A stretch of DNA of 64,000 nucleotides from Armatimonadota bacterium (GTDB lineage Bacteria; Armatimonadota; Fimbriimonadia; Fimbriimonadales; Fimbriimonadaceae): contig WGMG01000006.1 of assembly GCA_016125185.1 (NCBI GenBank), positions 1,054,001 through 1,118,000 of the forward strand, given 5' to 3'. The position numbers were made by a program, and so were the translations under genes. Shown here piece after piece: positions 17,098 to 26,554 of the stretch (position 1 is the stretch's first letter; every line of letters starts with the position of its first letter). Under the pieces are notes generated by a model. The model had not been told where the DNA came from, did not search any database, and saw only the letters and a program-made list of their open reading frames with translations.

Positions 17098-17475
17098 GTG
17101 AAGCAGTGCCGAATCGTTCGAAAACAAGAGTCCTTTCACGGCAAGCAGGGACTCGATTATTTCGCGGGAGTCTCGGCTGAATCCACCGGATCTGAAGCGA
17201 TCTGCATGCACATGCTTGTGATGCCGCCGGGGGCGAGCGCCAAACCACACTACCACGAGAGCCATGAGACGGCCATCTATCTGCTTTCGGGTGTGACGGA
17301 ATTCAAGCACGGTCCGAACCTCGAATTTTGTGACCGCGTGGAAGCAGGCGAATATGTGTATATTCCGGCCGGAGTGCCGCACCAGCCGTACAACCCCGGC
17401 ACGGAGCCGGCGGTCGCTATTATCGCGCGTACCGACCCAAACGAGCAGGAAAGCGTCGTGCTGATCGACGGCTAG
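17098..17475 (+). CDS. Single-domain cupin protein
   Basis: 125 aa cupin. Metal-binding motif 1 is visible (GASAKPHYHESHETAIYLLSG: HxH, Glu) and motif 2 as AGEYVYIPAGVPHQPYN (His). It starts at GTG 17098, divergent from the AraC gene, and overlaps the ClcA gene by 4 bp at their convergent 3' ends. The ligand or reaction cannot be deduced from the sequence. Confidence 0.85.
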   Translation: MKQCRIVRKQESFHGKQGLDYFAGVSAESTGSEAICMHMLVMPPGASAKPHYHESHETAIYLLSGVTEFKHGPNLEFCDRVEAGEYVYIPAGVPHQPYNPGTEPAVAIIARTDPNEQESVVLIDG

Positions 17476-19058
17476 TCGATATCCGCAGTCGGGCTGTGGG
17501 TCAGGAGTTCGAGGTCGTGCAGAGCCTTCTTCGAGGTCGATACAACCGATATCTTCATGTGCTCGCGCAGGACGGTGTTGCCATTCGGGATGTACTCGCG
17601 ACTGCCGTTGCTGCACAGCACCACTAGCACGCCTTTCGGCAAGTGGGCGTCCTTTAGCTTGAGGCCAACCAGCGTTGAGTCCGGACGAATCTCGGTCTCC
17701 ACGAAGCGACGCTCATCATCCTCGACCTCGAATCCGCGCATCGAGGCCAATCGCTGGAGCAAGGCTTCGTAGATCGGGATGTCGCGCATGTTTTCGGCTA
17801 CCGCGTACGCCGCGAACGCGGTTACCAAGAGAGGCAGGAGCAGGTCGTAGCTTCCCGTCATTTCGCCGATGAGGATGACGCCCGTCAGCGGTGCGCGGAC
17901 TACGCCGGAGAACATGCCGCACATGCCAGCCACCGCACAGGCGGCCACGGTGACGCCGCCCTGCAAACCGATCATGACGGCCAGTTCGTGCGAAACTAGG
18001 CCAATGAGCGCACCTAGAGACAGCAGGGGGGCAAAGATGCCACCCGGAACGCCGGTGGCATAGCAAACGTGGATCAGCACGAAACGGAGCATGAAGAAGC
18101 CGATCGCGAGAAGGAGGGGAATTTCGCCCTTGATGGCCAGTTCGCTAAGGCCGTGCCCACCACCGATCAGGTCTTTCGACGCCACAAATGCGATCGCCAG
18201 CAGGATGCCGGTGATGAGCGCTACTTTGATCGGCGACTTGACGCGAATGCCATCAAAGGCCGACTGCGTGCCTAATAGCGCTCGATTGAACAAGACGCCC
18301 AAGAATCCGCCGAGCAAACCAACCACAGCAAAGAGCGGTAAAGCGGCCAGCGACGGAGCCTCGATATGCGGGACCTCGAACACCGGAAACTGGCCAGACG
18401 CCAAGCGCGAAATGACGGTGGCCACCGCCGCACACAAGAGGGCAGCGACAAAGACGATCGGCTGGAAGTCGCGCTGAAGCTCTTCCAATACAAATGTCAC
18501 ACCGGCTAGCGGAGCATTGAATGCCGCCGCCAAGCCAGCCCCAGAGCCCGCCGCGCTGAGCGCGCGACGCTCTCGATTGTTGGCGTTGGTGAGAGTCGCC
18601 AAGCCCTGCCCGACGGCGCCACCCATTTGAACGGTTGGGCCTTCACGACCCATGGCCAAGCCCGAACCGAGGGCAGCCAATGCGCCGAGGAACTTGACCC
18701 ACAAAATGCGGAGCCAATCCATCTTCATATGGCCTTCCAGGACCGCCTTCATTTGCGGAATTCCCGAGCCACTCGCATCGGGCTCCAGGCGACCGATGAG
18801 GAGGGCGACATAGGTGCCGATGGTGCCGATTACGGCAATGACGAGAAAAGAGATCCATGGTGAACTCGGCAGAATCGCAAGCACATGCTCGCGGGCATTT
18901 TCACACAACTGAAGGCCGATTCGGAAGGCTACCGCCACTAGGCCAGAACCAAGACCAACCAAGACGGCGCGGGGAAGGAGACGCTTTCGGACGACTCGGG
19001 CCTGAAGAAACTCCTGAACCTCAAGTTGGCGGGCGGTTTGGGTCGATCCCTCAGACAT
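17472..19058 (-). CDS. CLC-type chloride/proton antiporter with TrkA-C domain
   Basis: 528 aa. The membrane domain (about 20-430) has the three anion-site motifs: SGSGIPQMK, GREGPTVQ (with the gating Glu found in H+/Cl- exchangers) and GGIFAPLLS. A C-terminal RCK_C/TrkA-C domain (about 450-520, LVGLKLKDAHLPKGVLVV) probably binds a ligand and gates transport. The ATG at 19058 lies inside the end of the ArsR gene (8-bp overlap), so the pair is translationally coupled and ArsR presumably represses the transporter. Anion selectivity cannot be settled here, but the motifs are those of Cl- rather than the fluoride-specific CLC-F branch. Confidence 0.92.
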   Translation of the reverse strand: MSEGSTQTARQLEVQEFLQARVVRKRLLPRAVLVGLGSGLVAVAFRIGLQLCENAREHVLAILPSSPWISFLVIAVIGTIGTYVALLIGRLEPDASGSGIPQMKAVLEGHMKMDWLRILWVKFLGALAALGSGLAMGREGPTVQMGGAVGQGLATLTNANNRERRALSAAGSGAGLAAAFNAPLAGVTFVLEELQRDFQPIVFVAALLCAAVATVISRLASGQFPVFEVPHIEAPSLAALPLFAVVGLLGGFLGVLFNRALLGTQSAFDGIRVKSPIKVALITGILLAIAFVASKDLIGGGHGLSELAIKGEIPLLLAIGFFMLRFVLIHVCYATGVPGGIFAPLLSLGALIGLVSHELAVMIGLQGGVTVAACAVAGMCGMFSGVVRAPLTGVILIGEMTGSYDLLLPLLVTAFAAYAVAENMRDIPIYEALLQRLASMRGFEVEDDERRFVETEIRPDSTLVGLKLKDAHLPKGVLVVLCSNGSREYIPNGNTVLREHMKISVVSTSKKALHDLELLTHSPTADID

Positions 19059-19380
19059 CTTCAGGCATTTCCGTAGCGTCCGGGACTCCACGCAGACCAT
19101 GGACGATACAGAATTCCTCGGCAGTGTCGACCATTTTTGCCACCCGAGGACCACGTACTTCGTAGATGCGGCTGGTGCCGCTTCGGGTGACCTTGATGAG
19201 GCCCACCCGTTCTAAAACCGCAAGGTGCTGAGAGGCGCTGGATTGTCCAATTTGGAGCCGCTCCGTTACGGCCGTAACATTAAGAGGTTCTTTGATGATC
19301 TCCCGAACAATGAGAATACGCGTCGGGTTCGAGAGGGCACCGAATAGAGACGCTACTCGTTCTACAGTCTCTGTATTCAT
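19051..19380 (-). CDS. ArsR-family winged-helix repressor
   Basis: 109 aa. Core wHTH: LFGALSNPTRILIVREI, then recognition helix ERLQIGQSSASQHLAVL and beta wing GLIKVTRSGTSRIYEV. The metal-site motif ELCVCDL of the alpha-3 arsenic/cadmium sensors is replaced by TERLQIG, and only one Cys (EEFC) is present, so metal sensing of that type is unlikely. The ATG at 19380 is used; a TTG lies one codon upstream. It overlaps the CLC gene and has a large palindrome just before its start. Confidence 0.9.
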   Translation of the reverse strand: MNTETVERVASLFGALSNPTRILIVREIIKEPLNVTAVTERLQIGQSSASQHLAVLERVGLIKVTRSGTSRIYEVRGPRVAKMVDTAEEFCIVHGLRGVPDATEMPEDV

Positions 19381-19408
19381 CAATACTTCATTATATAATG
19401 ATATATTG
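19381..19408 (-). promoter_or_regulatory. Predicted ArsR operator overlapping the -10 box
   Basis: A 28-bp dyad immediately upstream of the arsR ATG: 12 of 14 positions of each half are symmetric. The centre is the perfect 12-bp palindrome CATTATATAATG (19389-19400) and the edges are CAATA/TATTG. The minus-strand -10 TATAAT lies inside the palindrome, as expected for autorepression. Confidence 0.65.
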
Positions 19409-19555
19409 TTGAATATCTATAGGAAGAGTACGAAATCTCGTATTTTTAGAGTGTATAGCAAGTTGGCCGTTTAGACGGTGAAAAGGTTCGATTTCCTAGC
19501 ATAAATCATAGACCCGGACTGAGTGGGTAGCATGGGCTAACGGTCAAAGGAGCCC

Positions 19556-22384
19556 ATGTCGAACAACCTCTCTCGTCGCGATTTCATTGCCACCACCACT
19601 GCCGCTGCCGTTGTCGGTCCGCTTGCCGCCTCCGCTCCCGCTCAGCAGGAGCCTATGCGATTAAAGGCGAAGAATCCGAAGCTCCGGTCGAGAACCGAGC
19701 CGGAGGTGTATACCGGTGCGGACCTCAAGTACATCGGCATGCCGATCGGCGGGCTCTTTGCCGGCACGGTGTACCTTGGTGGTGACGGCCAGTTGTGGAA
19801 CTGGGACGTGTTTAACCAGAAGAAGGAGGGCGCAGTCGAACGGACCAACACAACCTTCATGGGCGAGACGCTCTCGCAGGGCACGGGTGCTAACTACGTC
19901 GATCCCGTGCACCAGCAGTCGCCGTTCACCCAGCGGTTTGAATTGATTCTGCTTGGAAAGCCGGAAAAGCGCGTTCACTTCGGCACCATCAAATTTCGCG
20001 GCGAGTATCCAGTCGGAAAGGTGTCGTACTCTCAGGCCGACGCCGACGTGGAAATGACTCTCGTCGCCTTCTCACCGTTTGTTCCCCTTGAGGTTGAGAG
20101 TTCTTCTTTCCCGGCCACTACGCTCACGTTCGCGATCAAGAACACGGGAGCGGCTTCGGCCAGCTATCGTCTGCAGTATTTTACGGACAACCCAGTCCTT
20201 TCGCACAGCCGGACAACGCGGAGCGACTTCAGACTCATGTCGGCTAAGACCGACTCGGGAGGCGTGCTCTTTTCGGCCCAACCGACGGCTAACGAAGCGC
20301 GTCGGCGGCGGCCCGTCATTTTCGAAAACTGGTCGTCCGGCACTTACGGCAAATGGGTCACCACGGGTACCGCCTTCGGCCCTGGACCCCGAAAGGTCAC
20401 CGACCTGCCGTCGTACATGGGCCCTGTCCACGCGGGCACCGAATACGTAGTCAACACCCACAACAATCGCAATGGCGAAGACGTGGTTCAGGCCGACCAG
20501 CATGTCGGCACCCTCACCTCGCCCGAGTTCACCATTGACCGTGATTACATCAACATGCGCGTCGGGGGCGGTAGCCACAAGGGGCAGACTTGCGTGAACC
20601 TGCTGATCGATGGCCGAGTGGTGCGGAGCATCACCGGGCACGACAGTAATGAGATGGCGTGGACGGCGCTCGATGTTCGCAGCTTCAATGGCCAGATCGC
20701 TGTCATCCAGGTCGTCGATAGCTTCACCGGCGGTTGGGGGCAGATTTCGCTGGGCGAAGTCGAGTTTAGCGACACTCCGCGTAACCAGACTCCCCTCGTC
20801 GAGGCGCCCGACTTCGGCACGTTTTGCGTGGAATTTGTTGGTGGGAGCGATGTCGCTAATGACATTGCGAGCAGAACGGTCGAACTTCAGCCAGGGGAGA
20901 CCAAAGAGGTTACGCTCGTGGTGGCTTGGCACTTTCCCAATGTCGACCGCTCGCTCCCGGGCAAACAAAATTGGTACGCCACCAAGTGGAAGGATGCCGC
21001 CGCAGTTGCCGCCGACCTCATTGCGAATTGGACGACCCTCCGCGACAAGACGCTGGCTTGGAACCGCACGTGGTACGACTCCACGTTGCCGCATTGGTTC
21101 CTCGATCGAACATTTGTCAACACCAGCATCCTCGCGACGACGACATGCCATCGGTTTGAGGATGGACGATTCTACTTTTGGGAGGGCATCGGGTGCTGTG
21201 CGGGAACCTGCACGCACGTGTGGGGCTACGCTCAGGCGATCGGCAGGGTGTTTCCCGAAGTCGAACGATATCTACGCTCCAAGATTGACTTCGACTTCGC
21301 CTTTCATAAGGACTCGGGCGCGATCGATTATCGCGCCGAATACCACCGAATCGTGGCCCACGACGGACAGTGTGGGTGCATTCTGCGCGCGTATCGCGAG
21401 CACCAGATGTCGGCGGATAAGGCTTTCCTGACCGGCATTTGGCCCAACGTGAAGCAGGCGATGCAGTACCTGATCAACCAGGACCAGGGCCACGATGGCA
21501 TCCTGGACGGGGCGCAGTACAACACGCTCGACACCGCTTGGTACGGCGAGATCGCCTGGATTTCTTCGTTGTATGTGGCGGCGCTGCGCGCGAGCGAAGC
21601 CATGGCTAAAGACATGGACGACTCTGAATTTGCCGACCAATGTCGCTCCATCGCCGAATCAGGCTCTCAACGATTGGTGTCGCAATTGTTCAACGGTGAG
21701 TACTTCATCCATAAGATCGACCCGAACCATCCCGAATCGAACAACACCAACAACGGGTGTCATATCGACCAGTTGTATGGCCAATCGTGGGCGCACCAGG
21801 TCGGCCTGCCGCGGATTGTGCCGAAGAAGGAAGCGCTCTCGGCTCTGGGAGCACTATTCAAGTACAGCTTTTACGATGATGTGTGGGAATATCGGCGCAA
21901 GGTGCGCGGGATTCCCGGGGGACGTTGGTACGCCATACCAGGTGATCCGGGCTTAGTGATGTGCAGTTTTCCGCATGGCGGGGCCGCCGAGTCGGTGGGC
22001 AAGGGCGGCGACGCCTGGGCGACCGGTTACTTCAATGAGTGCATGAGTGGCTTTGAGTATCAGGTTGCCGCCCATATGATCGCCGAGGACATGGTGGACG
22101 AAGGGCTTGCGCTCGTATACGCCATTCACCACCGCTATCGCCCTTCGATGCGCAACCCTTACAACGAAATCGAATGTAGTGATCACTATGGTCGGGCGAT
22201 GGCCTCGTACGGAGCCTTCGTCAGCATGTGCGGCTTCCAGGTCGATGGTCCGAAGCACAAGATGTCCTTTGCTCCAAAAGCGAAGGGAGCATTTCGTTGC
22301 GCGTTCATCAATGAACAGGGTTGGGGGACATATAGCCGAACCGGAGCAGGGAAGGAGTCGGTCGAGTATGCCCACAGGACCTAA
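19556..22384 (+). CDS. GH116-family beta-glucosidase/glucosylceramidase-like enzyme, exported
   Basis: 942 aa with a Tat-type signal (SRRDFIATTTAAAVVGPLAA). The N-terminal beta domain (YIGMPIGGLFAGTVYLGGDG) and the C-terminal (alpha/alpha)6 domain match GBA2-like GH116. By family comparison, the nucleophile is the Glu in FWEG (E543) and the acid/base the Asp in YNTLDTAW (D659). A beta-sandwich-like insert (about 245-420; VNLLIDGRVVRSITGHD, GWGQISLGEVEFSD) interrupts the N-terminal domain and resembles lectin-like modules of other secreted glycosidases. AAAGGAG at 19546-19552 supports the ATG. The substrate (beta-glucoside or xyloside) is not determinable. Confidence 0.85.
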   Translation: MSNNLSRRDFIATTTAAAVVGPLAASAPAQQEPMRLKAKNPKLRSRTEPEVYTGADLKYIGMPIGGLFAGTVYLGGDGQLWNWDVFNQKKEGAVERTNTTFMGETLSQGTGANYVDPVHQQSPFTQRFELILLGKPEKRVHFGTIKFRGEYPVGKVSYSQADADVEMTLVAFSPFVPLEVESSSFPATTLTFAIKNTGAASASYRLQYFTDNPVLSHSRTTRSDFRLMSAKTDSGGVLFSAQPTANEARRRRPVIFENWSSGTYGKWVTTGTAFGPGPRKVTDLPSYMGPVHAGTEYVVNTHNNRNGEDVVQADQHVGTLTSPEFTIDRDYINMRVGGGSHKGQTCVNLLIDGRVVRSITGHDSNEMAWTALDVRSFNGQIAVIQVVDSFTGGWGQISLGEVEFSDTPRNQTPLVEAPDFGTFCVEFVGGSDVANDIASRTVELQPGETKEVTLVVAWHFPNVDRSLPGKQNWYATKWKDAAAVAADLIANWTTLRDKTLAWNRTWYDSTLPHWFLDRTFVNTSILATTTCHRFEDGRFYFWEGIGCCAGTCTHVWGYAQAIGRVFPEVERYLRSKIDFDFAFHKDSGAIDYRAEYHRIVAHDGQCGCILRAYREHQMSADKAFLTGIWPNVKQAMQYLINQDQGHDGILDGAQYNTLDTAWYGEIAWISSLYVAALRASEAMAKDMDDSEFADQCRSIAESGSQRLVSQLFNGEYFIHKIDPNHPESNNTNNGCHIDQLYGQSWAHQVGLPRIVPKKEALSALGALFKYSFYDDVWEYRRKVRGIPGGRWYAIPGDPGLVMCSFPHGGAAESVGKGGDAWATGYFNECMSGFEYQVAAHMIAEDMVDEGLALVYAIHHRYRPSMRNPYNEIECSDHYGRAMASYGAFVSMCGFQVDGPKHKMSFAPKAKGAFRCAFINEQGWGTYSRTGAGKESVEYAHRT

Positions 22385-22387
22385 CTC

Positions 22388-22966
22388 TTACGTCATACAG
22401 GCGAAATAATAGTAGTTCTCGCCTTCATCTACGGCGTTCCCAACCAGTTCGAGTCCGTTTTCTTGAAGGCACGCTTCATATGCCTCTTGACCGAGCGAAC
22501 GGGATTCGTGGCCGGTCATTCCATCCAACCAGGTGCAGACGTCGCGTGGCGAGGTGAAGAGAAAGTGACCTCCCGGGTTTAACGCGCGTGCGACTTTGCC
22601 GATCAGCTCCCGCTGAGCATCGGCAGTTAGGAGAAACATCAGACCCCACGAGACCATGGCATCGAACTTTCGGTCGAAAAAGCTCGAGTCTTCGACGGTA
22701 CTGCATTCGACCATTTGCGATGGGAAGCGTTGGCGAAACTCCTGCACCAATGTTTCTGAAGCATCCACGCCGAAGACGTTAAAGCCGTCCTCGATGAGAA
22801 CCTGAGAGATCGGCACTCCGCTTCCGCAGCCAATGTCGAGGATGGTGGCACCGGGCGCAAGAATGCGAGCCCACTCGCGGACCTTTGTCGCCCCAATCGA
22901 GTTCGAGCGTGCTTCCGCAATGGTGTGTGCGATCGCCTCGTAACCATTTGATCGGTCAATCTGCAC
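22388..22966 (-). CDS. Class I SAM-dependent methyltransferase
   Basis: 192 aa Rossmann methyltransferase. Motif I is ILDIGCGSGVP (about 41-51), followed by the acidic end of beta2 (VFGVDAS), motif IV-like FDAMVSWGLMF, and post-motif ALNPGGHFLFTSP. It resembles the broad Methyltransf_11/25 group; the substrate is unknown. It is convergent with the GH116 gene, 3 bp apart, and divergent from the LacI gene. Confidence 0.85.
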   Translation of the reverse strand: MQIDRSNGYEAIAHTIAEARSNSIGATKVREWARILAPGATILDIGCGSGVPISQVLIEDGFNVFGVDASETLVQEFRQRFPSQMVECSTVEDSSFFDRKFDAMVSWGLMFLLTADAQRELIGKVARALNPGGHFLFTSPRDVCTWLDGMTGHESRSLGQEAYEACLQENGLELVGNAVDEGENYYYFACMT

Positions 22967-23006
22967 GTCATCATTCTACATCCTTTATAGCACCCTTAAA
23001 AAAGTC

Positions 23007-23035
23007 TTCACAATCTGCAAAACCCGTGTTACAAT
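23007..23035 (+). promoter_or_regulatory. Sigma-70-type promoter of the first LacI cassette
   Basis: -35 TTCACA (23007-23012), 17-bp spacer, -10 TACAAT (23030-23035) with an upstream TG (extended -10). The transcription start is expected near 23042, just before the operator-like repeats. Confidence 0.7.
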
Positions 23036-23043
23036 GCCATATC

Positions 23044-23070
23044 AACCGTTTCATATGAACCGATTCATAT
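23044..23070 (+). promoter_or_regulatory. Predicted LacI-family operator (autoregulatory)
   Basis: Contains a perfect inverted repeat ATATGAA-CCGA-TTCATAT (23053-23070) and an overlapping 10-bp palindrome TTCATATGAA (23050-23059). The same bases form two direct repeats (AACCG then T/A then TTCATAT) 14 bp apart. The site lies between the predicted transcription start and the lacI ATG at 23075 and ends only 4 bp before it. Confidence 0.7.
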
Positions 23071-23074
23071 AAGT

Positions 23075-24118
23075 ATGCGAACGCGATTGAAGGATGTAGC
23101 AGAGCGGCTGAATCTTTCTCCCTCCCTGGTTTCCGGGGTCCTCAATGGGAAGGAAAAGGTCTGGGCTTCCGAGGAGACTCGAACGAGGATCTTCGAGGCT
23201 GCGCGTAAGCTCAACTACCAACCCAACACTGCGGCCCAAGCCCTTAGCAGCGGCAAAACCAATACTATTGCCCTTGTCTACCGCCGCTTGGAAGGCATGA
23301 ACTACCGCTTGGCGTACACCGGCCTCGTCGATGTCTTTTCGGAGGAACTCCAAAAGCGCGGCTACGACCTTCGCGTCGCTAACTTCGGTACCCGCGAGGA
23401 AGTTCTCGACAACCTGCGCAAGCTCGCCAGTTCGCGAGCCTGCGACGCTATGATCTTGTGGGGTAGGGAAGCCGACACGGAGGAACAGGCCCTGCTCTTG
23501 GAGAGCCTCGGCATCCCCTTCATCGTCAAAGGACGCCACGAGGTGAAGCACCCCAACTGGCGACAGATCGACTTCGACCATGAATGGACAATGTCCAACG
23601 CTCTTCAGACCGTGGTTGAGCAGGGGCATCAGCGAATCGCCTATCTTGGGTTCGACAGCGACGATGGCTTCGTCCACTCTCTTCGTCGTGGCTACGTCGA
23701 GGCGCACCAACGGCTCCTCGGACGCGCTCCCGACCACCGTTTCTTCGCGGAGTTCGACGACGAACTTGTCCCCAACGAGAAGCGGATCACCGAGTGGTTG
23801 GCATTGCCAGAAGACCAACGTCCGACCGGCTTCGTCATTGGCTCGGGCAACTTCGCCTGGCATGCCCTCGAAGGTTGCCTCGCCCGCATCGGCAAGACCC
23901 TCGGCGAAGATTACGCCGCTGCCGGCATCACGTCCTGCTTCTTCACCCTTATGTTCGGCGAAGCGATGGCCTACCAAGGCATTGAAGTCGACAACCTCGC
24001 CCGCTTCGGCTCGCCGGAACTGCTCGACTTCCTGATCTCCGGCAAAGAGAGCGAGCAGACCATTATTCGCTTCCGACCCGAGCTGTCGCCGGCTCCTACC
24101 CTGAGGCTCAAGCCGTGA
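23075..24118 (+). CDS. LacI-family transcriptional regulator (cassette A)
   Basis: 347 aa. N-terminal HTH (TRLKDVAERLNLSPSLVSGVLNG) and hinge helix region (LNYQPNTAAQALSSGKTNTIAL), then a periplasmic-binding-protein-like effector domain (about 65-340). LacI proteins are usually repressors released by a sugar. It is first in a plus-strand set: DUF1559 pseudopilin, lipoprotein, GH99-like hydrolase and phosphoesterase. The sequence offers no classical ribosome site because the operator occupies that place. The effector is not known. Confidence 0.92.
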   Translation: MRTRLKDVAERLNLSPSLVSGVLNGKEKVWASEETRTRIFEAARKLNYQPNTAAQALSSGKTNTIALVYRRLEGMNYRLAYTGLVDVFSEELQKRGYDLRVANFGTREEVLDNLRKLASSRACDAMILWGREADTEEQALLLESLGIPFIVKGRHEVKHPNWRQIDFDHEWTMSNALQTVVEQGHQRIAYLGFDSDDGFVHSLRRGYVEAHQRLLGRAPDHRFFAEFDDELVPNEKRITEWLALPEDQRPTGFVIGSGNFAWHALEGCLARIGKTLGEDYAAAGITSCFFTLMFGEAMAYQGIEVDNLARFGSPELLDFLISGKESEQTIIRFRPELSPAPTLRLKP

Positions 24119-24209
24119 CCTGTTTTCCTGCCCATTCGTCCCTGCCGCGCCCCTCGCGCTCGACCATGCCTGACAATGTCGTTCAGGATGCTTTTAGAGG
24201 AAAAATACT

Positions 24210-25034
24210 GTGAAATTCAACCCATCGAAGCGTGCATTCACACTCATAGAACTTCTCGTCGTCATCGCGATTATTGCCATTCTTGCCGCCATTCTTTTCC
24301 CCGTTTTCGCCCAAGCCAAGGAGGCCGCCAAGAAGACCACTTGTCTGTCCAACCAGAAGCAGGTCGGTCTTGGGGTGATCATGTATCAGGGCGATAACGA
24401 CGACACTTTCCCCATGGACCAGTACTGGGACTACAGCAACCCTTCCGCCGCCCAAATTCGTTGGTTCGACAGCGTCTATCCCTACATCAAGAACGGCGAC
24501 AAATTCACCTTCAATGGCCGTGCGAGCGGCAAGGGCGGACTCTTCCACTGCGCGTCCACATTTGACCAGGAAGCCGTGTATGGCGTCCATAACTGGCTCT
24601 TCCCAGATGGCGGTAACGTGCCGTGGATCAACTCGGCGACCACCGCTACAGTTACCTCGACCGCCGTCGATGAGCCCGCCATCAAGGTCTTCCTCACCGA
24701 AAAAGGCTTGAACAAAGGCAATTCGAACTGGCTCCAGTTCATCGCCGACGAATGGGGATGGGTCGATACCGTGGGTAACCCCCCGGGAACGGTCGATGGT
24801 CACCACTGGGACATCGACCACAGCATCAACCGCGACTGCGACTTCGGCGCTTCGGATAGCTTTGACCCGACCCAGTGGGACACGTACGCTCAATGCGGAA
24901 GCTTCCCACGCTATCGTCATGCCGACAGTGCCAACATGGTGTTTGCCGATGGCCACGCGAAGGGCATGAAGCGCGGAAGCGTCATGTGGTACCGCAACAT
25001 CTATATCTCGGGCATCATGCCGGCACCGTACTAA
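24210..25034 (+). CDS. DUF1559-type pseudopilin with H-X9-DG motif (cassette A)
   Basis: 274 aa. Basic leader MKFNPSKRA, then [20 protein letters not shown] with Glu5, followed by the lineage-typical [13 protein letters not shown] and [18 protein letters not shown]. The C-terminus has the H-X9-DG signature (His, nine residues ADSANMVFA, Asp-Gly, then HAKGM). These proteins are processed like pilins and are abundant in Planctomycetota and Armatimonadota; their role is not established, with surface structures or glycan capture proposed. It starts at GTG 24210, 91 bp after lacI. Confidence 0.9.
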   Translation: MKFNPSKRAFTLIELLVVIAIIAILAAILFPVFAQAKEAAKKTTCLSNQKQVGLGVIMYQGDNDDTFPMDQYWDYSNPSAAQIRWFDSVYPYIKNGDKFTFNGRASGKGGLFHCASTFDQEAVYGVHNWLFPDGGNVPWINSATTATVTSTAVDEPAIKVFLTEKGLNKGNSNWLQFIADEWGWVDTVGNPPGTVDGHHWDIDHSINRDCDFGASDSFDPTQWDTYAQCGSFPRYRHADSANMVFADGHAKGMKRGSVMWYRNIYISGIMPAPY

Positions 25035-25045
25035 GGATGGGAACG

Positions 25046-25270
25046 ATGATTCGAACATCGCTACTTTTCGCCGGATTGGCTCTGGTTTTGACGGGATGCG
25101 GTTCGTCGGTGTCGGAGGCGGTTCAGTCTCCGGCCGACGCATCCGCGGCCCAAATCAAGGCGCTCGACAACAATCCCAACATGCCGGAAGCCCAAAAACA
25201 GGCCCTCAAGGCAAGGTTGGAGCAACAGAAGGCGGCAGGCCAAGCTTACGCCAATTCGCCCAAGAAGTAG
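25046..25270 (+). CDS. Small lipoprotein (cassette A)
   Basis: 74 aa with signal MIRTSLLFAGLALVL and lipobox LTGC. The mature part is a short helical, Ala/Gln-rich peptide (MPEAQKQALKARLEQQKAAG). The ATG at 25046 is preferred to 25037 because AAGG at 25033-25036 is then 9 bp away. It sits 11 bp after the pseudopilin gene, mirroring the layout at 30791-31913. Confidence 0.8.
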   Translation: MIRTSLLFAGLALVLTGCGSSVSEAVQSPADASAAQIKALDNNPNMPEAQKQALKARLEQQKAAGQAYANSPKK

Positions 25271-25322
25271 CTTCGTTCGGCTCCGAATCGGCACGTCGCT
25301 TGCGGCGTGCCTTACAATCATT

Positions 25323-26450
25323 ATGATGATATCGCTCTGCCTCGCCCTGGCTCTGCCGAAGGTGATCATGGCGCACTACATGCCGTGGTACCAAGCCAAG
25401 CCGTTCCACTCGGATTGGGGATGGCATTGGACGATGAACCACTTTAACCCGGACGCAGGGACGATCGCATCGCAATTCCACCCGGTTATCGGTCCGTACG
25501 ATTCTCAAGACTCGGACGTCATCGAGTATCAACTCCTCACTATGAAGCTAGCTGGGATCGACGGGGTGTTCATCGATTGGTACGGCATCGACGATCTTTG
25601 GGACTATCCGTTCATTCACAAGGCGTCGCAGATGGTCTTTGAGGAAACCAAGAAGCTGGGCATGAAGTTCGGCGTGGTGTACGAGGACCAAACGTTAAAG
25701 TACTTGATCGAGAACAAGGTGGTGAAGACCGAGGACGCGGTTGCCGATGGCCGACGAGCAATGCGTTGGCTGGAGACCAACTGGTTTTCAGGGAAGAACT
25801 ACTTGCGGATCGACGGAAAACCCGCCCTCCTGGTATTCGGCCCCCAGTACTACCAAGACGGCGACTGGTCGAAAATGCTATCCGGCATCGATGTGTCGTT
25901 CTTCACTCTACACCATCGTCGCGCCAACGCGATCGGCGGCTACGATTGGCCATTGCCGCAAGGCGGAAACGAAGGATGCGAGAAGGAAAGACTTGCGTTT
26001 CTGGACCGGACCAAGTCCTGGCCGGTTTATATCGCCGGTGCCTATCCCCGCTTCATAGATATCTATAAGGAGGCGGGGGTTCATGGCTCTTGGGGAACCG
26101 TCACCGACGATGATGGTAAGACCTATCGACACACGCTGTCGGAGGCGTTGCAGGGTTCGGCTCCGGTAGTCCAGATCGCAACTTGGAACGACTGGGGAGA
26201 GGGAACCGTGATTGAACCGTCAAAAGAGTTCGGTTATCGCGATCTCGAAGCCACCCAATCACTCCGCAAGCAATATGTCGAACCAACGTTTCGCTTTACG
26301 CCGGACGACCTCCGACTGCCAGAAAAGCTCTTCCGCCGACGCAAAGAGGCCAAGGCAGATAGGGAGACCTTGGATCGTGTTGCTGCCTTGCTTGCCCAGG
26401 GCCAATGCGAGAGGGCCCAGAAATTGCTGGACATCAGCATCGGTACATAG
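25323..26450 (+). CDS. GH99/GH71-like exported glycoside hydrolase
   Basis: 375 aa with a short hydrophobic N-terminus (MMISLCLALALPKVIMAHYM) that is either a signal or the first strand. Family features: HYMPWYQ, GVFIDWYG (Asp at the end of a beta strand), KPALLVFG, and TWNDWGEGTVIEP near the C-terminus, as in GH99-like endo-alpha-mannanase/mannosidase folds. The final ~50 residues are a helical tail. It follows the lipoprotein by 52 bp and is probably part of the LacI cassette A regulon. The exact substrate is not inferable. Confidence 0.78.
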   Translation: MMISLCLALALPKVIMAHYMPWYQAKPFHSDWGWHWTMNHFNPDAGTIASQFHPVIGPYDSQDSDVIEYQLLTMKLAGIDGVFIDWYGIDDLWDYPFIHKASQMVFEETKKLGMKFGVVYEDQTLKYLIENKVVKTEDAVADGRRAMRWLETNWFSGKNYLRIDGKPALLVFGPQYYQDGDWSKMLSGIDVSFFTLHHRRANAIGGYDWPLPQGGNEGCEKERLAFLDRTKSWPVYIAGAYPRFIDIYKEAGVHGSWGTVTDDDGKTYRHTLSEALQGSAPVVQIATWNDWGEGTVIEPSKEFGYRDLEATQSLRKQYVEPTFRFTPDDLRLPEKLFRRRKEAKADRETLDRVAALLAQGQCERAQKLLDISIGT

Positions 26451-26554
26451 CCCAACCTGTTGCGACAATATGAGCAGTCAATTTTTGGGAAAAGCTTCGC
26501 CGAGATAACAATGGCCCAGCCACTCTTAACACGACCGTGATACGATCACAACAA

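Noticed and set aside
24169-24187. CCTGA/TCAGG hairpin between the LacI gene and the pseudopilin
   Set aside because: Stem of 5 bp with a 9-nt loop is too weak to call a terminator, and it would separate a likely operon.
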